Shown here in pieces: positions 1 through 8,730 of a stretch of 64,000 nt of DNA (position 1 is its first letter; every line of letters starts with the position of its first letter). The translations under genes were made by a program, and so were the position numbers. The notes under the pieces are model-generated. The model made no database searches, had not been told where the DNA came from, and saw only the letters and a program-made list of their open reading frames with translations. The DNA lies in assembly GCF_019443325.1 (NCBI RefSeq), contig NZ_CP080383.1:372001-436000 (forward strand), read 5' to 3'. The stretch comes from Cryobacterium sp. PAMC25264. Lineage in GTDB: Bacteria > Actinomycetota > Actinomycetes > Actinomycetales > Microbacteriaceae.

Positions 1-399
1 CTTGACTCGGACCCGAGCAAGTTGATTGACATCGTGAGAATCGGAAAGCAGCTGTTGATCACCCGTGGGGCGCTCACCACGTTCTCCATCGCCAACGACA
101 TCGCCAAGTACTTCGCCATCATCCCCGCCATGTTCATGGGGGTCTTCCCCGGCCTGGCAGTGCTGAACATCATGGGTTTGCATTCCCCATCCTCGGCCGT
201 GCTCTCAGCGATCATCTTCAACGCCATCGTCATCGTCGTCTTGATCCCGTTGGCTCTGCGCGGGGTGAAGTACCGTCCGCTGAGTGCGTCCAAGATCCTC
301 AGCCGCAACCTCCTCGTTTACGGCGTCGGCGGCGTCATCGCGCCCTTCATCGGAATCAAGCTGATCGATATTATCGTCGGCTTGCTTCCCGGCTTCTAA
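1..399 (+). CDS. kdpB: Potassium-transporting ATPase subunit B, C-terminal part
   Basis: This is the C-terminal 132 residues of the catalytic P-type ATPase subunit of the KdpFABC potassium pump; the reading frame is open from base 1 and the rest lies outside the window. The visible part holds the end of the cytoplasmic hinge region ([14 protein letters not shown], a KdpB hallmark) and the last membrane helices, ending GLLPGF. The phosphorylation and ATP-binding domains are not visible. kdpC follows after 33 bp, which is the standard kdp order. Identification rests on the conserved C-terminal motif and on kdpC, kdpD and kdpE downstream. Confidence 0.95.
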   Translation, partial: LDSDPSKLIDIVRIGKQLLITRGALTTFSIANDIAKYFAIIPAMFMGVFPGLAVLNIMGLHSPSSAVLSAIIFNAIVIVVLIPLALRGVKYRPLSASKILSRNLLVYGVGGVIAPFIGIKLIDIIVGLLPGF

Positions 400-432
400 A
401 CCCGTGCTCCATATCAGAAAGAAGATCTCATT

Positions 433-1041
433 ATGAGCGCACCACGCTCGGGTATCGCGCATTACTGGGTCGCCCTCCGCGCCATGCTCGTCTTGACCGT
501 CGCCCTCGGAGTGGCCTACCCGCTCGTCGTCACCGGGATCGGGCAGGTCGCCCTCCCGGCCCAGGCAAACGGATCCATCGAAACCGTGGACGGTGACCCC
601 GTGGGATCTGCCCTGATCGGGCAGTCCTTCTCCGACGCCGAAGGGAACCCGCTTCCCGAATGGTTCCAGCCCCGCCCATCGGCTGCCGGAGACGGCTACG
701 ACGCCGGTGCCTCCAGCGGATCTAACTACGGGCCAGAGAACGCTGACCTGATCGCCGCGATCAAGGAACGCAAGGCGCAGATCGCCGAGTTCAACGGCGT
801 CAGCCCTGACGACATCCCCGCGGATGCCCTCACGGCGTCATCATCCGGTCTGGACCCGCACATCAGCCCGGAGTATGCCCTACTCCAGGTCGACCGGATC
901 GCAGCGGCACGGGATCTCTCCGCGGATGACGTTCGCGCACTGGTCGAGGAGCACATTCAGGCCCGAGACCTGGGCTACCTCGGCGAGCCGACAGTGAACG
1001 TGCTGCAGCTAAACATCGCTCTCGAAGCCCTGCAGGCTTAG
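433..1041 (+). CDS. kdpC: Potassium-transporting ATPase subunit C
   Basis: KdpC is the single-span subunit of the KdpFABC high-affinity potassium pump. The protein has 202 residues, the family's usual size. One N-terminal membrane helix (about residues 12-37, LRAMLVLTVALGVAYPLVV) is followed by an extracytoplasmic domain with the family motifs GSALIGQSF, WFQPRPSA, SGSNYGP and LDPHISPEYA, ending with the conserved VNVLQLNIAL. The start ATG follows AGAAAGAAG. It sits between kdpB and kdpD, and kdpD starts 2 bp after its stop, so the genes are probably co-transcribed and translationally coupled. Confidence 0.96.
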   Translation: MSAPRSGIAHYWVALRAMLVLTVALGVAYPLVVTGIGQVALPAQANGSIETVDGDPVGSALIGQSFSDAEGNPLPEWFQPRPSAAGDGYDAGASSGSNYGPENADLIAAIKERKAQIAEFNGVSPDDIPADALTASSSGLDPHISPEYALLQVDRIAAARDLSADDVRALVEEHIQARDLGYLGEPTVNVLQLNIALEALQA

Positions 1042-1043
1042 CG

Positions 1044-3602
1044 ATGAAACGAGGGCGGCTACGAGTGCTGCTCGGTGCCGCCCCCGGCGTCGGGAAAACC
1101 TACACGATGCTCGAGGAGGGCAAACGTCTCCTCGGTGAAGGCCAAGACGTGGTGGTCGCGGTCGTGGAAACCCACGGCCGCGCCGCCACGGCCGCCATGG
1201 CCGACGGCCTCGAGGTCATCCCACGCATGACGATCCTGCACCGCGGCGTCGAACTGACCGAGATGGATCTTGCTGCGGTGATCCTGCGGAAACCCGACAT
1301 TGCCTTGGTTGACGAGCTGGCGCACACGAACGCACCCGGCTCCGAACACGACAAACGGTGGCAGGACGTGGAATCCCTGCTGGCTGCGGGAATCGACGTG
1401 ATGTCGACAATCAACATTCAGCACATCGAATCTCTCAACGACGTCGTGCAACAAATCACCGGTGCACCGCAACGCGAAACCGTCCCAGACGAAGTACTCC
1501 GCGCTGCCGACCAGATCGAAGTCGTAGACCTCGCCCCCCAAGCGTTACGTGGACGCTTAGCCGATGGCCGTGTTTACCCAGCCGAACGCATCGACGCGGC
1601 TTTGTCGAACTACTTCCGCTTGGGCAACCTCACCGCGCTGCGAGAACTCGCCCTGCTCTGGCTGGCGGATGAGGTCGATACCGCGTTGAAGTCATACCGT
1701 GCCGAGCATGGAATCGATAGCAAATGGGAAGCCCGAGAACGAGTGGTCATCGCACTCACCGGTGGTCCTGAGGGAGAAACCCTCATCCGACGCGGCGCAC
1801 GAATCGCTGCCCGCTCCGCAGGCGGGGAGCTCCTCGCGGTACATGTCACCAGCCAAAACGGGCTTAGATCCGCGCACCCGGGCGCGCTTGGACACCAGCG
1901 AACCCTCGTCGAGACCCTCGGCGGAACCTACCACCAGGTCGTCGGTGACGATATTCCCCACTCTCTGGTCGAATTCGCCAAGGGCGCCAACGCCACACAA
2001 CTTGTCATAGGAGTTAGCCGGAGAAGCCGCCTGATGGCCGCGCTCACCGGTCCCGGAATCGGGTCCACCGTGATTCGCGAATCCGGCAACATCGATGTGC
2101 ACATCGTCACGCACGCCGCCGCCGGAGGCCGCTTCGCGCTTCCTCGACTCGTCGGCGCAGTCACCATGAAACGACGCATCCTGGGTTTTGTTCTCGCCCT
2201 GCTCGGCGGCCCACTGGTGACCTGGCTACTCGCGTCGTTCCGAAGCCCGGAATCGATCACCAGCGATGTCCTCACCTACCAGCTCCTGGTCGTCCTCGTC
2301 GCCCTGATCGGTGGGATCTGGCCCGCCCTTTTTGCGGCTTTCCTCTCGGGCCTCACTCTCGATTTCTTCTTCGTCGAACCCATCTACACCATCACCGTCG
2401 ATGAGCCACTGCATCTGTTTGCGCTCGTACTGTACGTGCTCAACGCTGCCCTGGTCAGCTACGTTGTCGATCAAGCCGCTCGCCGCACCCGAGCAGCGAA
2501 ACGCTCCGCAGCGGAGTCCGAACTGCTCGCCACCATCTCCGGGAGCGTCCTCCGGGGCCAAAGCGCCCTCCAAGCGTTGATCAGCCGCACTCGGGAAGCG
2601 TTCAACCTCACCGGGGTACGGCTGCTCGTCGACGGGCAAATTCTCGTCGGGGACGGAGAACCCACCGAACCCGCACACTTCACCACAGTGCCAGTGGGGA
2701 CCCGTGCCACCCTTGAACTTCATGGGGGCGACTTGCAGGCATCAGAACGACGGCTGCTCGCGGTGATCGCCGCCCAGATCGATGCTGCCATGGAGCATTC
2801 TGCCCTTACCGCGACCGCCAACGAGATCGGGCCACTAGCCGAAACCGACCGGGTGCGCAGTGCCCTGCTCACCGCCGTCGGTCACGACCTACGCCGCCCA
2901 CTCGCCGCGGCCACCGCCGCGATCAGCGGATTACGCTCAACCGACGTTTCCTGGTCCACGAGCGATCGTGACGAACTTATCGCCACCGCAGACGAGAGTC
3001 TGCAAACTCTCGCGGTACTTGTGACCGATCTCCTTGACGTTAGCCGAGTCGAAGCCGGCGTTCTCGGCATTTCCCTCGACGTTCTCGATGCGGGGGACGT
3101 GATCCTGCCGTCACTGGATGAGCTGAAGCTAGGACCGCAAGCTGTCGAGCTTGACCTGGACCCGAATCTGCCCTCCCTCATCGCCGACCAGGGACTGCTC
3201 CAACGAGTGGTGGTGAATCTACTCGCGAACGCTTCCCGCTTCGCCCCGCCCGGCACACGAGTGCGCATCTCCACCAGCAGCTTTGGTGGCACCGTCGAAA
3301 TCCGTGTCATCGACCATGGGCCCGGTATCGCCCCCGAACGGCGCGACGATATCTTCGTTCCGTTCCAACGGCTCGGTGACACGGACAACCTCACGGGCCT
3401 GGGCCTGGGGCTCGCTTTAGCCAAGGGCTTTACCGAAGGAATGGGCGGCACCCTGGAAACCGAGACTACGCCCGGCGGCGGACTAACGATGGTTGTCTCC
3501 CTGCCCGCGGTGCACCCCGACGGCACGGACTCAGCGTCAGAAAAGAATTACTCGCACATCAAAACGGAACCCGCTGCGACTGCGGCCCAGGAGAGCATAT
3601 GA
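1044..3602 (+). CDS. kdpD: Osmosensitive K+ channel histidine kinase KdpD
   Basis: KdpD is the membrane sensor kinase that phosphorylates KdpE under potassium limitation. The 852 residues show, in order: a KdpD N-terminal domain with a P-loop (GAAPGVGKT, residues 11-19) and the DELAHTN segment; a universal-stress-protein-like domain (about 230-355); a cluster of four short membrane helices (about 375-480, DUF4118); a GAF-like region; the dimerisation/phosphoacceptor helix with the probable phosphohistidine at about residue 614 (VGHDLRRPL); and an HATPase domain with NLLANASRFAPPG, DHGPGI and GLGLGLALAKG. It overlaps kdpE by 4 bp (ATGA), implying coupled translation. Confidence 0.96.
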   Translation: MKRGRLRVLLGAAPGVGKTYTMLEEGKRLLGEGQDVVVAVVETHGRAATAAMADGLEVIPRMTILHRGVELTEMDLAAVILRKPDIALVDELAHTNAPGSEHDKRWQDVESLLAAGIDVMSTINIQHIESLNDVVQQITGAPQRETVPDEVLRAADQIEVVDLAPQALRGRLADGRVYPAERIDAALSNYFRLGNLTALRELALLWLADEVDTALKSYRAEHGIDSKWEARERVVIALTGGPEGETLIRRGARIAARSAGGELLAVHVTSQNGLRSAHPGALGHQRTLVETLGGTYHQVVGDDIPHSLVEFAKGANATQLVIGVSRRSRLMAALTGPGIGSTVIRESGNIDVHIVTHAAAGGRFALPRLVGAVTMKRRILGFVLALLGGPLVTWLLASFRSPESITSDVLTYQLLVVLVALIGGIWPALFAAFLSGLTLDFFFVEPIYTITVDEPLHLFALVLYVLNAALVSYVVDQAARRTRAAKRSAAESELLATISGSVLRGQSALQALISRTREAFNLTGVRLLVDGQILVGDGEPTEPAHFTTVPVGTRATLELHGGDLQASERRLLAVIAAQIDAAMEHSALTATANEIGPLAETDRVRSALLTAVGHDLRRPLAAATAAISGLRSTDVSWSTSDRDELIATADESLQTLAVLVTDLLDVSRVEAGVLGISLDVLDAGDVILPSLDELKLGPQAVELDLDPNLPSLIADQGLLQRVVVNLLANASRFAPPGTRVRISTSSFGGTVEIRVIDHGPGIAPERRDDIFVPFQRLGDTDNLTGLGLGLALAKGFTEGMGGTLETETTPGGGLTMVVSLPAVHPDGTDSASEKNYSHIKTEPAATAAQESI

Positions 3603-4327
3603 AGATCCTTATTGCCGATGACGATCCACAGATACTTCGCGCACTGCGAATCACCCTCGGGGCACGCGGCTACGAAATAATTACTGCGGTGAACGGTGCG
3701 GAAGCACTAAACGAAGCCATTGCGCAACGCCCCGACATCTTCATGCTCGATCTCGGTATGCCCGAACTCGATGGCATCCAAGTCATCCAAGGACTCCGCG
3801 GCTGGACTCAATCGCCCATTCTTGTTGTTTCCGGACGAACCGGTGCCGCAGAAAAAGTTGAAGCCCTCGATGCTGGCGCAGATGACTACGTCACGAAACC
3901 ATTTTCGATCGATGAACTCCTCGCGCGAATACGCGCTCTGACGAGACGGGTTCCGAACCAAGAAGCCGCACCCATCACGCGCATCGCAAAAATCGAGATT
4001 AATCTCGCGGCCAAAACCGTCACCAGAGACACACCAGATAGCACCCAACTCGTTCGGCTCACGCCGACGGAATGGCAAGTCCTGGAAGTACTTGTCCAGA
4101 ATGCAGGAAAGCTCGTCACCCGTCAGAGTCTCCTGACCGAGATCTGGGGGTCCGAACACATCACTGACACTGGCTACCTTCGCCTCTATGTCGCACAGCT
4201 ACGAAAAAAAATCGAGCCCGATCCCAGCCGACCGCGCTACCTGCTAACTGAGCCAGGGATGGGATACCGGTTCATGCCGGACCGCCGTCGGGAGCATCCG
4301 CCCGTGGCCAACGTGGACGCACAGTGA
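3599..4327 (+). CDS. kdpE: Response regulator KdpE
   Basis: KdpE is the OmpR/PhoB-type response regulator paired with KdpD. Its 242 residues carry a receiver domain with the acidic pocket DDD (residues 7-9), the phosphoacceptor Asp at about residue 51 (MLDLGMPELDG), and the conserved Lys in YVTKPFS. A C-terminal winged helix follows (LTPTEWQVLEVLVQNAGKL ... LRLYVAQLRKKIE ... GMGYRF). The start overlaps the kdpD stop. The codons are less GC-rich than those of the neighbours, especially in the first half. A truncated phosphotransferase frame begins directly at its stop codon, so the operon's 3' boundary looks like a recombination junction. Confidence 0.95.
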   Translation: MKILIADDDPQILRALRITLGARGYEIITAVNGAEALNEAIAQRPDIFMLDLGMPELDGIQVIQGLRGWTQSPILVVSGRTGAAEKVEALDAGADDYVTKPFSIDELLARIRALTRRVPNQEAAPITRIAKIEINLAAKTVTRDTPDSTQLVRLTPTEWQVLEVLVQNAGKLVTRQSLLTEIWGSEHITDTGYLRLYVAQLRKKIEPDPSRPRYLLTEPGMGYRFMPDRRREHPPVANVDAQ

Positions 4328-4775
4328 CGAGGCGCTGCTGGACGTGGGCGACTGGCTCAGGCGTTACCACTCGGCGGTCGCAGACTTCGTCCCGCCCCCT
4401 GGCTCACGGTGGCGTGAGGGTCTGGCTTGGGAGCCCGGCCAAATCATTGGGCACAACGACGCGGCGCCGTACAACGCGGTTTGGGATGAAAATGGGCTTG
4501 TAGGGTTCGTTGACTGGGACATGGCTGGTCCAACTACGCCCGCCGCTGATCGCGCTTGGGTCGCATTCTCCTGGGTGCAGCTCCACGCACGGCAGGTCGT
4601 CGTGGACGAAGGATTTGCTGCGTTCGGAAAACGCCGTGATCGTCTAGAGACGTTTCTCCAGTCCTACGGATGGGGCGGCACGATCAACGATGTGCTCGAG
4701 CTCGTCGGCCAACGCATCCACACACAACTCGATCTAAGTAACCTGCACCAACGGTCAGAAGCGTTTCGCGCATAA
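4326..4775 (+). pseudogene. 5'-truncated aminoglycoside/choline-type phosphotransferase
   Basis: The frame resembles the C-terminal lobe of APH-family phosphotransferases. It contains the catalytic loop IGHNDAAPYNAVW (His-Asn-Asp in the Brenner-type motif) and the metal-binding VGFVDWDMAGP (DFG-equivalent DWD). The N-terminal ATP-binding lobe is absent: in-frame protein-like sequence (DEALLDVGDWLRRYH) begins exactly at the kdpE stop codon, and the first possible start is at 4344. About half a kinase remains, so enzymatic activity is unlikely. This is inferred to be the remnant of a gene cut when the kdp segment was joined here; a short separate domain protein is less likely. Confidence 0.7.
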
Positions 4776-4910
4776 AGCATTCACCCGGCTGAAGAACACG
4801 AGTGGCAGCGGTTTTGTTGCTCGAGTTGCGTATGGTTTCCGTGATGGAAATGATATCGTGATTTAACACAAGGCCGACGCCTCGCATCGGCCCCGACGGA
4901 AGACACGGTA

Positions 4911-5927
4911 ATGACGCCCAGCTCCCCTCTCACCGACCGTTCGATGCCCGTGCGCGTGGCCATCACGACCGGCGATCCCGCGGGGATCGGACCCGAGCTC
5001 GTTGCCCGGCTGCTGACCGAACTCGCGGCCGATCCGAGCCAGTATGTCTCCGTCTACACCACCGGACCCGAGCTTGACCGGGGCTTCGACCAGGCCGGTG
5101 CCGGTGCCGACCGTGCCGCCGTCGACGGAGCCGAGCACATCACCATTGTCGACAACGGTGCCGGCTTTGGGAACATGCCGGTGGCGGTGGCCTCTGAAGA
5201 GGGGGGCCGTTGGGCGCTGCACAACCTTGAACTCGCACTGGCGGCCCACGAACGTGGTGACGTGGATGCGATAGTTTTCGCGCCGCTGAACAAATCCTCA
5301 CTGCACCAAGCCGGTATGCACGAGAACGACGAGCTGCGCTGGTTCGAGAAGCGCCTCGGCGTCACCGGAGTGGTGTCGGAGCTGAATGCGATCAACGGCC
5401 TCTGGACCTCCCGCGTGACCTCGCATGTTTCGCACCGGGATGCCCCGGCTCAGATCACAGCGGCCCGGGTGCTTGGGGCAGCGAGCCTGCTCAGCGCCTA
5501 CCTCGTCGGATCCGGCGTGCCGCGCCCACGGATCGCCGTGTGCGCGCTCAACCCGCATGGCGGCGAAGGCGGTAAGTTCGGCCGCGAGGAGATCGACGAG
5601 ATCAGGCCCGGCGTCGCTCTGGCCCGCGAGGCCGGCATCGACGCTGTGGGACCGTTCCCTGCCGACACCCTCTTTCTCCGCGCCCGCGACGGCGACTTCG
5701 ACGGTGTCGTGACGATGTACCACGATCAGGGCCAGATTGCGATGAAGATGATCGGCTTCGATGGCGGCGTGACTGTAGAAGGTGGAATCGGCATTGCCGT
5801 CTGCACGCCGGCGCACGGAACCGCCTTCGACCGCGTCGGCGCGGGCACTGCATCCGTCACCTCCACCCGCAACGCCTACTTCCTCGCCCGCTCGCTGGCT
5901 GCCACGGCGACCACGCTCACCGCCTGA
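4911..5927 (+). CDS. pdxA2: PdxA2-type 4-phospho-acid-sugar dehydrogenase
   Basis: A member of the PdxA family (NAD-dependent 4-hydroxythreonine-4-phosphate dehydrogenase fold), 338 residues. Metal-binding motifs are present: TSHVSHRDAP, NPHGGEGG and MYHDQGQIAMK, with TTGDPAGIGPE at the N-terminus. It is paired with a DUF1537 kinase that starts at its stop codon. That gene pair is known from D-threonate/D-erythronate catabolism, where the kinase makes the 4-phosphate and PdxA2 oxidises and decarboxylates it toward dihydroxyacetone phosphate. A role in vitamin B6 synthesis is therefore less likely. The start ATG follows GGAAG; the exact four-carbon acid substrate cannot be read from sequence. 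Confidence 0.85.
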   Translation: MTPSSPLTDRSMPVRVAITTGDPAGIGPELVARLLTELAADPSQYVSVYTTGPELDRGFDQAGAGADRAAVDGAEHITIVDNGAGFGNMPVAVASEEGGRWALHNLELALAAHERGDVDAIVFAPLNKSSLHQAGMHENDELRWFEKRLGVTGVVSELNAINGLWTSRVTSHVSHRDAPAQITAARVLGAASLLSAYLVGSGVPRPRIAVCALNPHGGEGGKFGREEIDEIRPGVALAREAGIDAVGPFPADTLFLRARDGDFDGVVTMYHDQGQIAMKMIGFDGGVTVEGGIGIAVCTPAHGTAFDRVGAGTASVTSTRNAYFLARSLAATATTLTA

Positions 5928-7381
5928 TGGCGGGCCTCGGCCTGGAAGCCGCGCTTGCCGCCGCGCCACGATCACGGTCCGTCGACCAAGAAGAGTTGCG
6001 CCGCGCCGCGGAGGCGGGCCCCACGATCGTGGTGCTCGACGACGACCCGACGGGCACGCAAACCGTCACGGACCTCCCGATCCTTACTCGCTGGGAGGCA
6101 GGTGACCTCCACTGGGCGTTCGAGCAGCCCGGCACCGGCTTTTGTGTGCTCACCAACTCGCGCAGCCTCTCGGCACCCGACGCGCGGGCTCTCAATGCGA
6201 GCGTGCTCGAGTCCGTGCACACCGCGGCCGCCGGCCGGCCGTACGCCGTCATCAGCCGCGGTGACTCGACCCTGCGGGGTCACCACATCGACGAAATCGA
6301 CGAAGCCTGTGGCACGTTGGCCCGCGTGGGCTGGGGCAGCGTTGACGTGGTCGTGGTCGTGCCGGCCTTTCCGGATGCCCGCCGGGTGACGGTCGACTCC
6401 ATGCACTGGATCTTCGATGGCGGCGCCTGGCTCCCGGCAGGCGAGTCCAGCTTCGCCGCGGACGCGACGTTCGGGTACACCTCGAGCGACCTGCGCGAGT
6501 TCACCGAGGAACGGTCGCACGGTACCCGGCCGGCGCACGACGTCGACCAGATCACCCTGGCCAAGGTGCGCGGGGACCCGCTCGAGCTGGTCGAATTGAT
6601 CGTTCGGGTGAGCGGCGGCCGGCACGTTGTCATCGACGCCGCTGACGAGAACGACCTGCGCGGAATCGCCCTCGCCGCGATGCGAGCCGAGGCGCGCGGG
6701 CGGCGGCTGCTCTACAGGTCCAGTCCCGGACTGCTCCGTCCCCGGCTGGCCCAGGAGCGGCAGGCGCCGCTCACGTCGGCCGCGGTGGCAGCCGCCGTCG
6801 CCCGGGCGCGCCCCGCCACTAGGCACGGCCTGGTCGTGGTGGGCTCTCACGTGCCGCTGAGCAGCCGCCAGCTGGCACATCTCGTAGCCAACGACGCGCA
6901 CGTGCACCAGGTCGTCATTGACGTTCCGGCCCTGGTGCGGGGCTCAGACCCCGCCGCCGTTCTGGGTGAAATGGTGCAGAGCGCCGTGGAGGCCCTCGCC
7001 GATGGCGACGTCGTGATCTCCACCTCGCGGGAACGGGTGGACGGCGCCGACGGCGCCGACAGCCTCCGCATCGCGCGGGCCGTCTCCGAGGCGCTGGTGA
7101 CAATCACCCGGGAGGTGCTCAGACGGGCCCGGCCGGCATTCCTCATCGGCAAGGGCGGCATCACCTCCAGCGATCTCGCCACCGCCGCCGTGGGACTGCG
7201 TCGGGCCACCATTCTGGGCTCGCTCCTGCCCGGCATGGTCTCGGTCTGGCAGTCCGGTGACGCCGGCCTTGACGGCGTCGCGGCCACGCCATACGCCGTC
7301 TTCCCCGGCAATGTGGGCGGCGATGACGCGCTCACTCAGGCGATCGCGGCCTTTCGCGCCGGGGCGAATTCAATCGGGTAG
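5927..7381 (+). CDS. Four-carbon acid sugar kinase (DUF1537; DtnK/DenK-like)
   Basis: 484 residues matching the DUF1537 kinase family, which phosphorylates D-threonate, D-erythronate and related acids. The N-terminal substrate domain shows VVLDDDPTGTQTVTDLP, the signature DDDPTG segment, plus FVLTNSRSL-like and ISRGDSTLRGH motifs. The C-terminal nucleotide-binding domain shows VVGSHVPLSS and LIGKGGITSSDLA. It overlaps the pdxA2 stop by one base, so the two enzymes are almost certainly coupled and act in sequence. Its last 46 bp overlap the end of the convergent ROK regulator, an antisense arrangement that could limit read-through in both directions. Confidence 0.87.
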   Translation: MAGLGLEAALAAAPRSRSVDQEELRRAAEAGPTIVVLDDDPTGTQTVTDLPILTRWEAGDLHWAFEQPGTGFCVLTNSRSLSAPDARALNASVLESVHTAAAGRPYAVISRGDSTLRGHHIDEIDEACGTLARVGWGSVDVVVVVPAFPDARRVTVDSMHWIFDGGAWLPAGESSFAADATFGYTSSDLREFTEERSHGTRPAHDVDQITLAKVRGDPLELVELIVRVSGGRHVVIDAADENDLRGIALAAMRAEARGRRLLYRSSPGLLRPRLAQERQAPLTSAAVAAAVARARPATRHGLVVVGSHVPLSSRQLAHLVANDAHVHQVVIDVPALVRGSDPAAVLGEMVQSAVEALADGDVVISTSRERVDGADGADSLRIARAVSEALVTITREVLRRARPAFLIGKGGITSSDLATAAVGLRRATILGSLLPGMVSVWQSGDAGLDGVAATPYAVFPGNVGGDDALTQAIAAFRAGANSIG

Positions 7382-8517
7382 GTGTCGAGGTAGTCCTGAA
7401 TCGCGACGACGGCGCCGCCTCTGGCCCACTCGTAGAAGTCCATCGGCTCAATGCGCGTTGCGATCGGTAACGCCCAGCCCGGGCGGTCGCTGTCGATACC
7501 CGCGGCGACGGAGTCGGGGGCCGTTGTAGCCAGCCCGATGCCCTCGCCGGAAAGCAACACGTCCTGGATTCCGGTGAGCATCGACACCGACGAGATCAGC
7601 CGGCCCAATGCCGTCGCCGACTCCTGCACCACCCGGGCGGCCACGGGATCGCCGCTCGCCGCGAGCGCGAGCACCTCGTCGTAGGTCACGACCCTGCCCA
7701 GACCGATCGACACGGACTGGCAGATGCTGCCGGACGAGAGGTAAGCCATCGCGCAGCCCCGGTGGCCGTCGGCGCAAATGGGGCCGGTGCGGTCGATCAC
7801 GAAGTGCCCCACCGTGGGAGCATTCGGGTGCTCGCGGCGTACCACGCTGTCGTGGATGACGAGCGAGCAGCCCACTCCCACGCCGACAGTGATGAGGGCG
7901 AAGTCGCTGTGTCCCCGGCCCATGCCGAACCAGAGCTGTGCCTGGGTGAGTGCGAGCACGTCGTTCTCAACCACCGTACGGAGGTCGGTGCGCGCCGCTA
8001 CGGCCTCGGTCAGGGCGACATCGTGCCAGTCGAGCGACCGGGAGACATTCACCATCCTGCCGTCGAGAGAGTGCCCACCGAGCGCGACGCCGATACGTTC
8101 TGAGCGACAGACATCTCCCAACAGCGACTGGGATATCGCCACGATGCCGTCGGTCACCGCATCGGGTGTCGTCGACGCCAACGGGCTACTCGCGCGCGCC
8201 ACGATCTCGGCGCGGGCGTTGGTGACCACCGCGTAGAGGGCGTCGACATTCACCTTGACCCCGAGAAAACGAAGCTCTCCCGACACGTCCAGCGGCCGCG
8301 CGATGCGACCGTGCACAGGGTCGGCCTGCGGTTCGCCCTCAACGAGCAGGCCAGAGTCCACAAGCGGTTTGGCCAGCCGCGTGAGGCTGGCAGGGGAGAG
8401 GTTCAGCCGGCGGGCCACCTCGCTGCGCGACAGCGGGCCGTTCTTGACCACTTCCCTGGCGGCAGATCTGGCTGACTCGATGGCCATCGTTCCTGGAGCG
8501 ACTTCTCTGACACTCAC
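7336..8517 (-). CDS. ROK-family transcriptional regulator
   Basis: 393 residues: an N-terminal winged helix-turn-helix (LSRSEVARRLNLSPASLTRL, about residues 30-49) fused to a ROK sugar-kinase-like domain with VALGGHSLDG, VENDVLALTQAQ, TVGVGVGCSLV and a reduced zinc-loop motif CADGHRGC. Such NagC/XylR-type proteins repress sugar genes and release DNA on binding a sugar. It is divergent from the alpha-galactosidase operon with a 213-bp intergenic region that holds a perfect inverted repeat and a promoter, so it probably controls that operon and itself. Start chosen at GTG 8517; an internal ATG at 8487 is an alternative. Confidence 0.88.
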   Translation of the reverse strand: MSVREVAPGTMAIESARSAAREVVKNGPLSRSEVARRLNLSPASLTRLAKPLVDSGLLVEGEPQADPVHGRIARPLDVSGELRFLGVKVNVDALYAVVTNARAEIVARASSPLASTTPDAVTDGIVAISQSLLGDVCRSERIGVALGGHSLDGRMVNVSRSLDWHDVALTEAVAARTDLRTVVENDVLALTQAQLWFGMGRGHSDFALITVGVGVGCSLVIHDSVVRREHPNAPTVGHFVIDRTGPICADGHRGCAMAYLSSGSICQSVSIGLGRVVTYDEVLALAASGDPVAARVVQESATALGRLISSVSMLTGIQDVLLSGEGIGLATTAPDSVAAGIDSDRPGWALPIATRIEPMDFYEWARGGAVVAIQDYLDTYPIEFAPARKAAIA

Positions 8518-8537
8518 GTTTCACACCCCAATTATGC

Positions 8538-8558
8538 TTAGGCCGAAATCCTAAGCTC
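8538..8558. promoter_or_regulatory. Perfect inverted repeat, candidate operator
   Basis: GCTTAGG and CCTAAGC form a perfect 7-bp inverted repeat around a 7-bp AT-rich spacer (CCGAAAT). It lies 21 bp upstream of the ROK regulator start codon, within the divergent promoter region. Size and position fit a dimeric repressor site. Binding by the adjacent ROK protein is an inference. Confidence 0.55.
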
Positions 8559-8651
8559 TGACGACACTGCTTTTGCTTCCAAAAATATTCTATTGAGCAC
8601 TCACCGCGCCCGGCGTCGTAATCACGGGCAAGTGAGCTTCGTTCGAGAATG

Positions 8652-8682
8652 ACTTGACGCCAAGTGTTTTCTATCGTAATAA
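8652..8682 (+). promoter_or_regulatory. Predicted promoter with overlapping palindrome, upstream of alpha-galactosidase
   Basis: TTGACG (8654-8659) and TAATAA (8677-8682) are separated by 17 bp, close to a vegetative sigma-70-type promoter, and lie about 50 bp before the alpha-galactosidase start. The -35 box lies inside a second inverted repeat, ACTTG-ACGC-CAAGT (8652-8665). A protein bound there would block the promoter. The local sequence is much more AT-rich than its surroundings. Confidence 0.55.
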
Positions 8683-8730
8683 TATTAGACGTCGCACGAA
8701 GCCCGCAGGGCCCTAGGCAAGGAAGCCAAA

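Noticed and set aside
4800..4910. A promoter before pdxA2 (TTGCGT at 4826 with TGATAT at 4851)
   Set aside because: The spacing of 19 bp is poor and alternatives are equally likely; the region is AT-rich and may hold a promoter, but I cannot place it.
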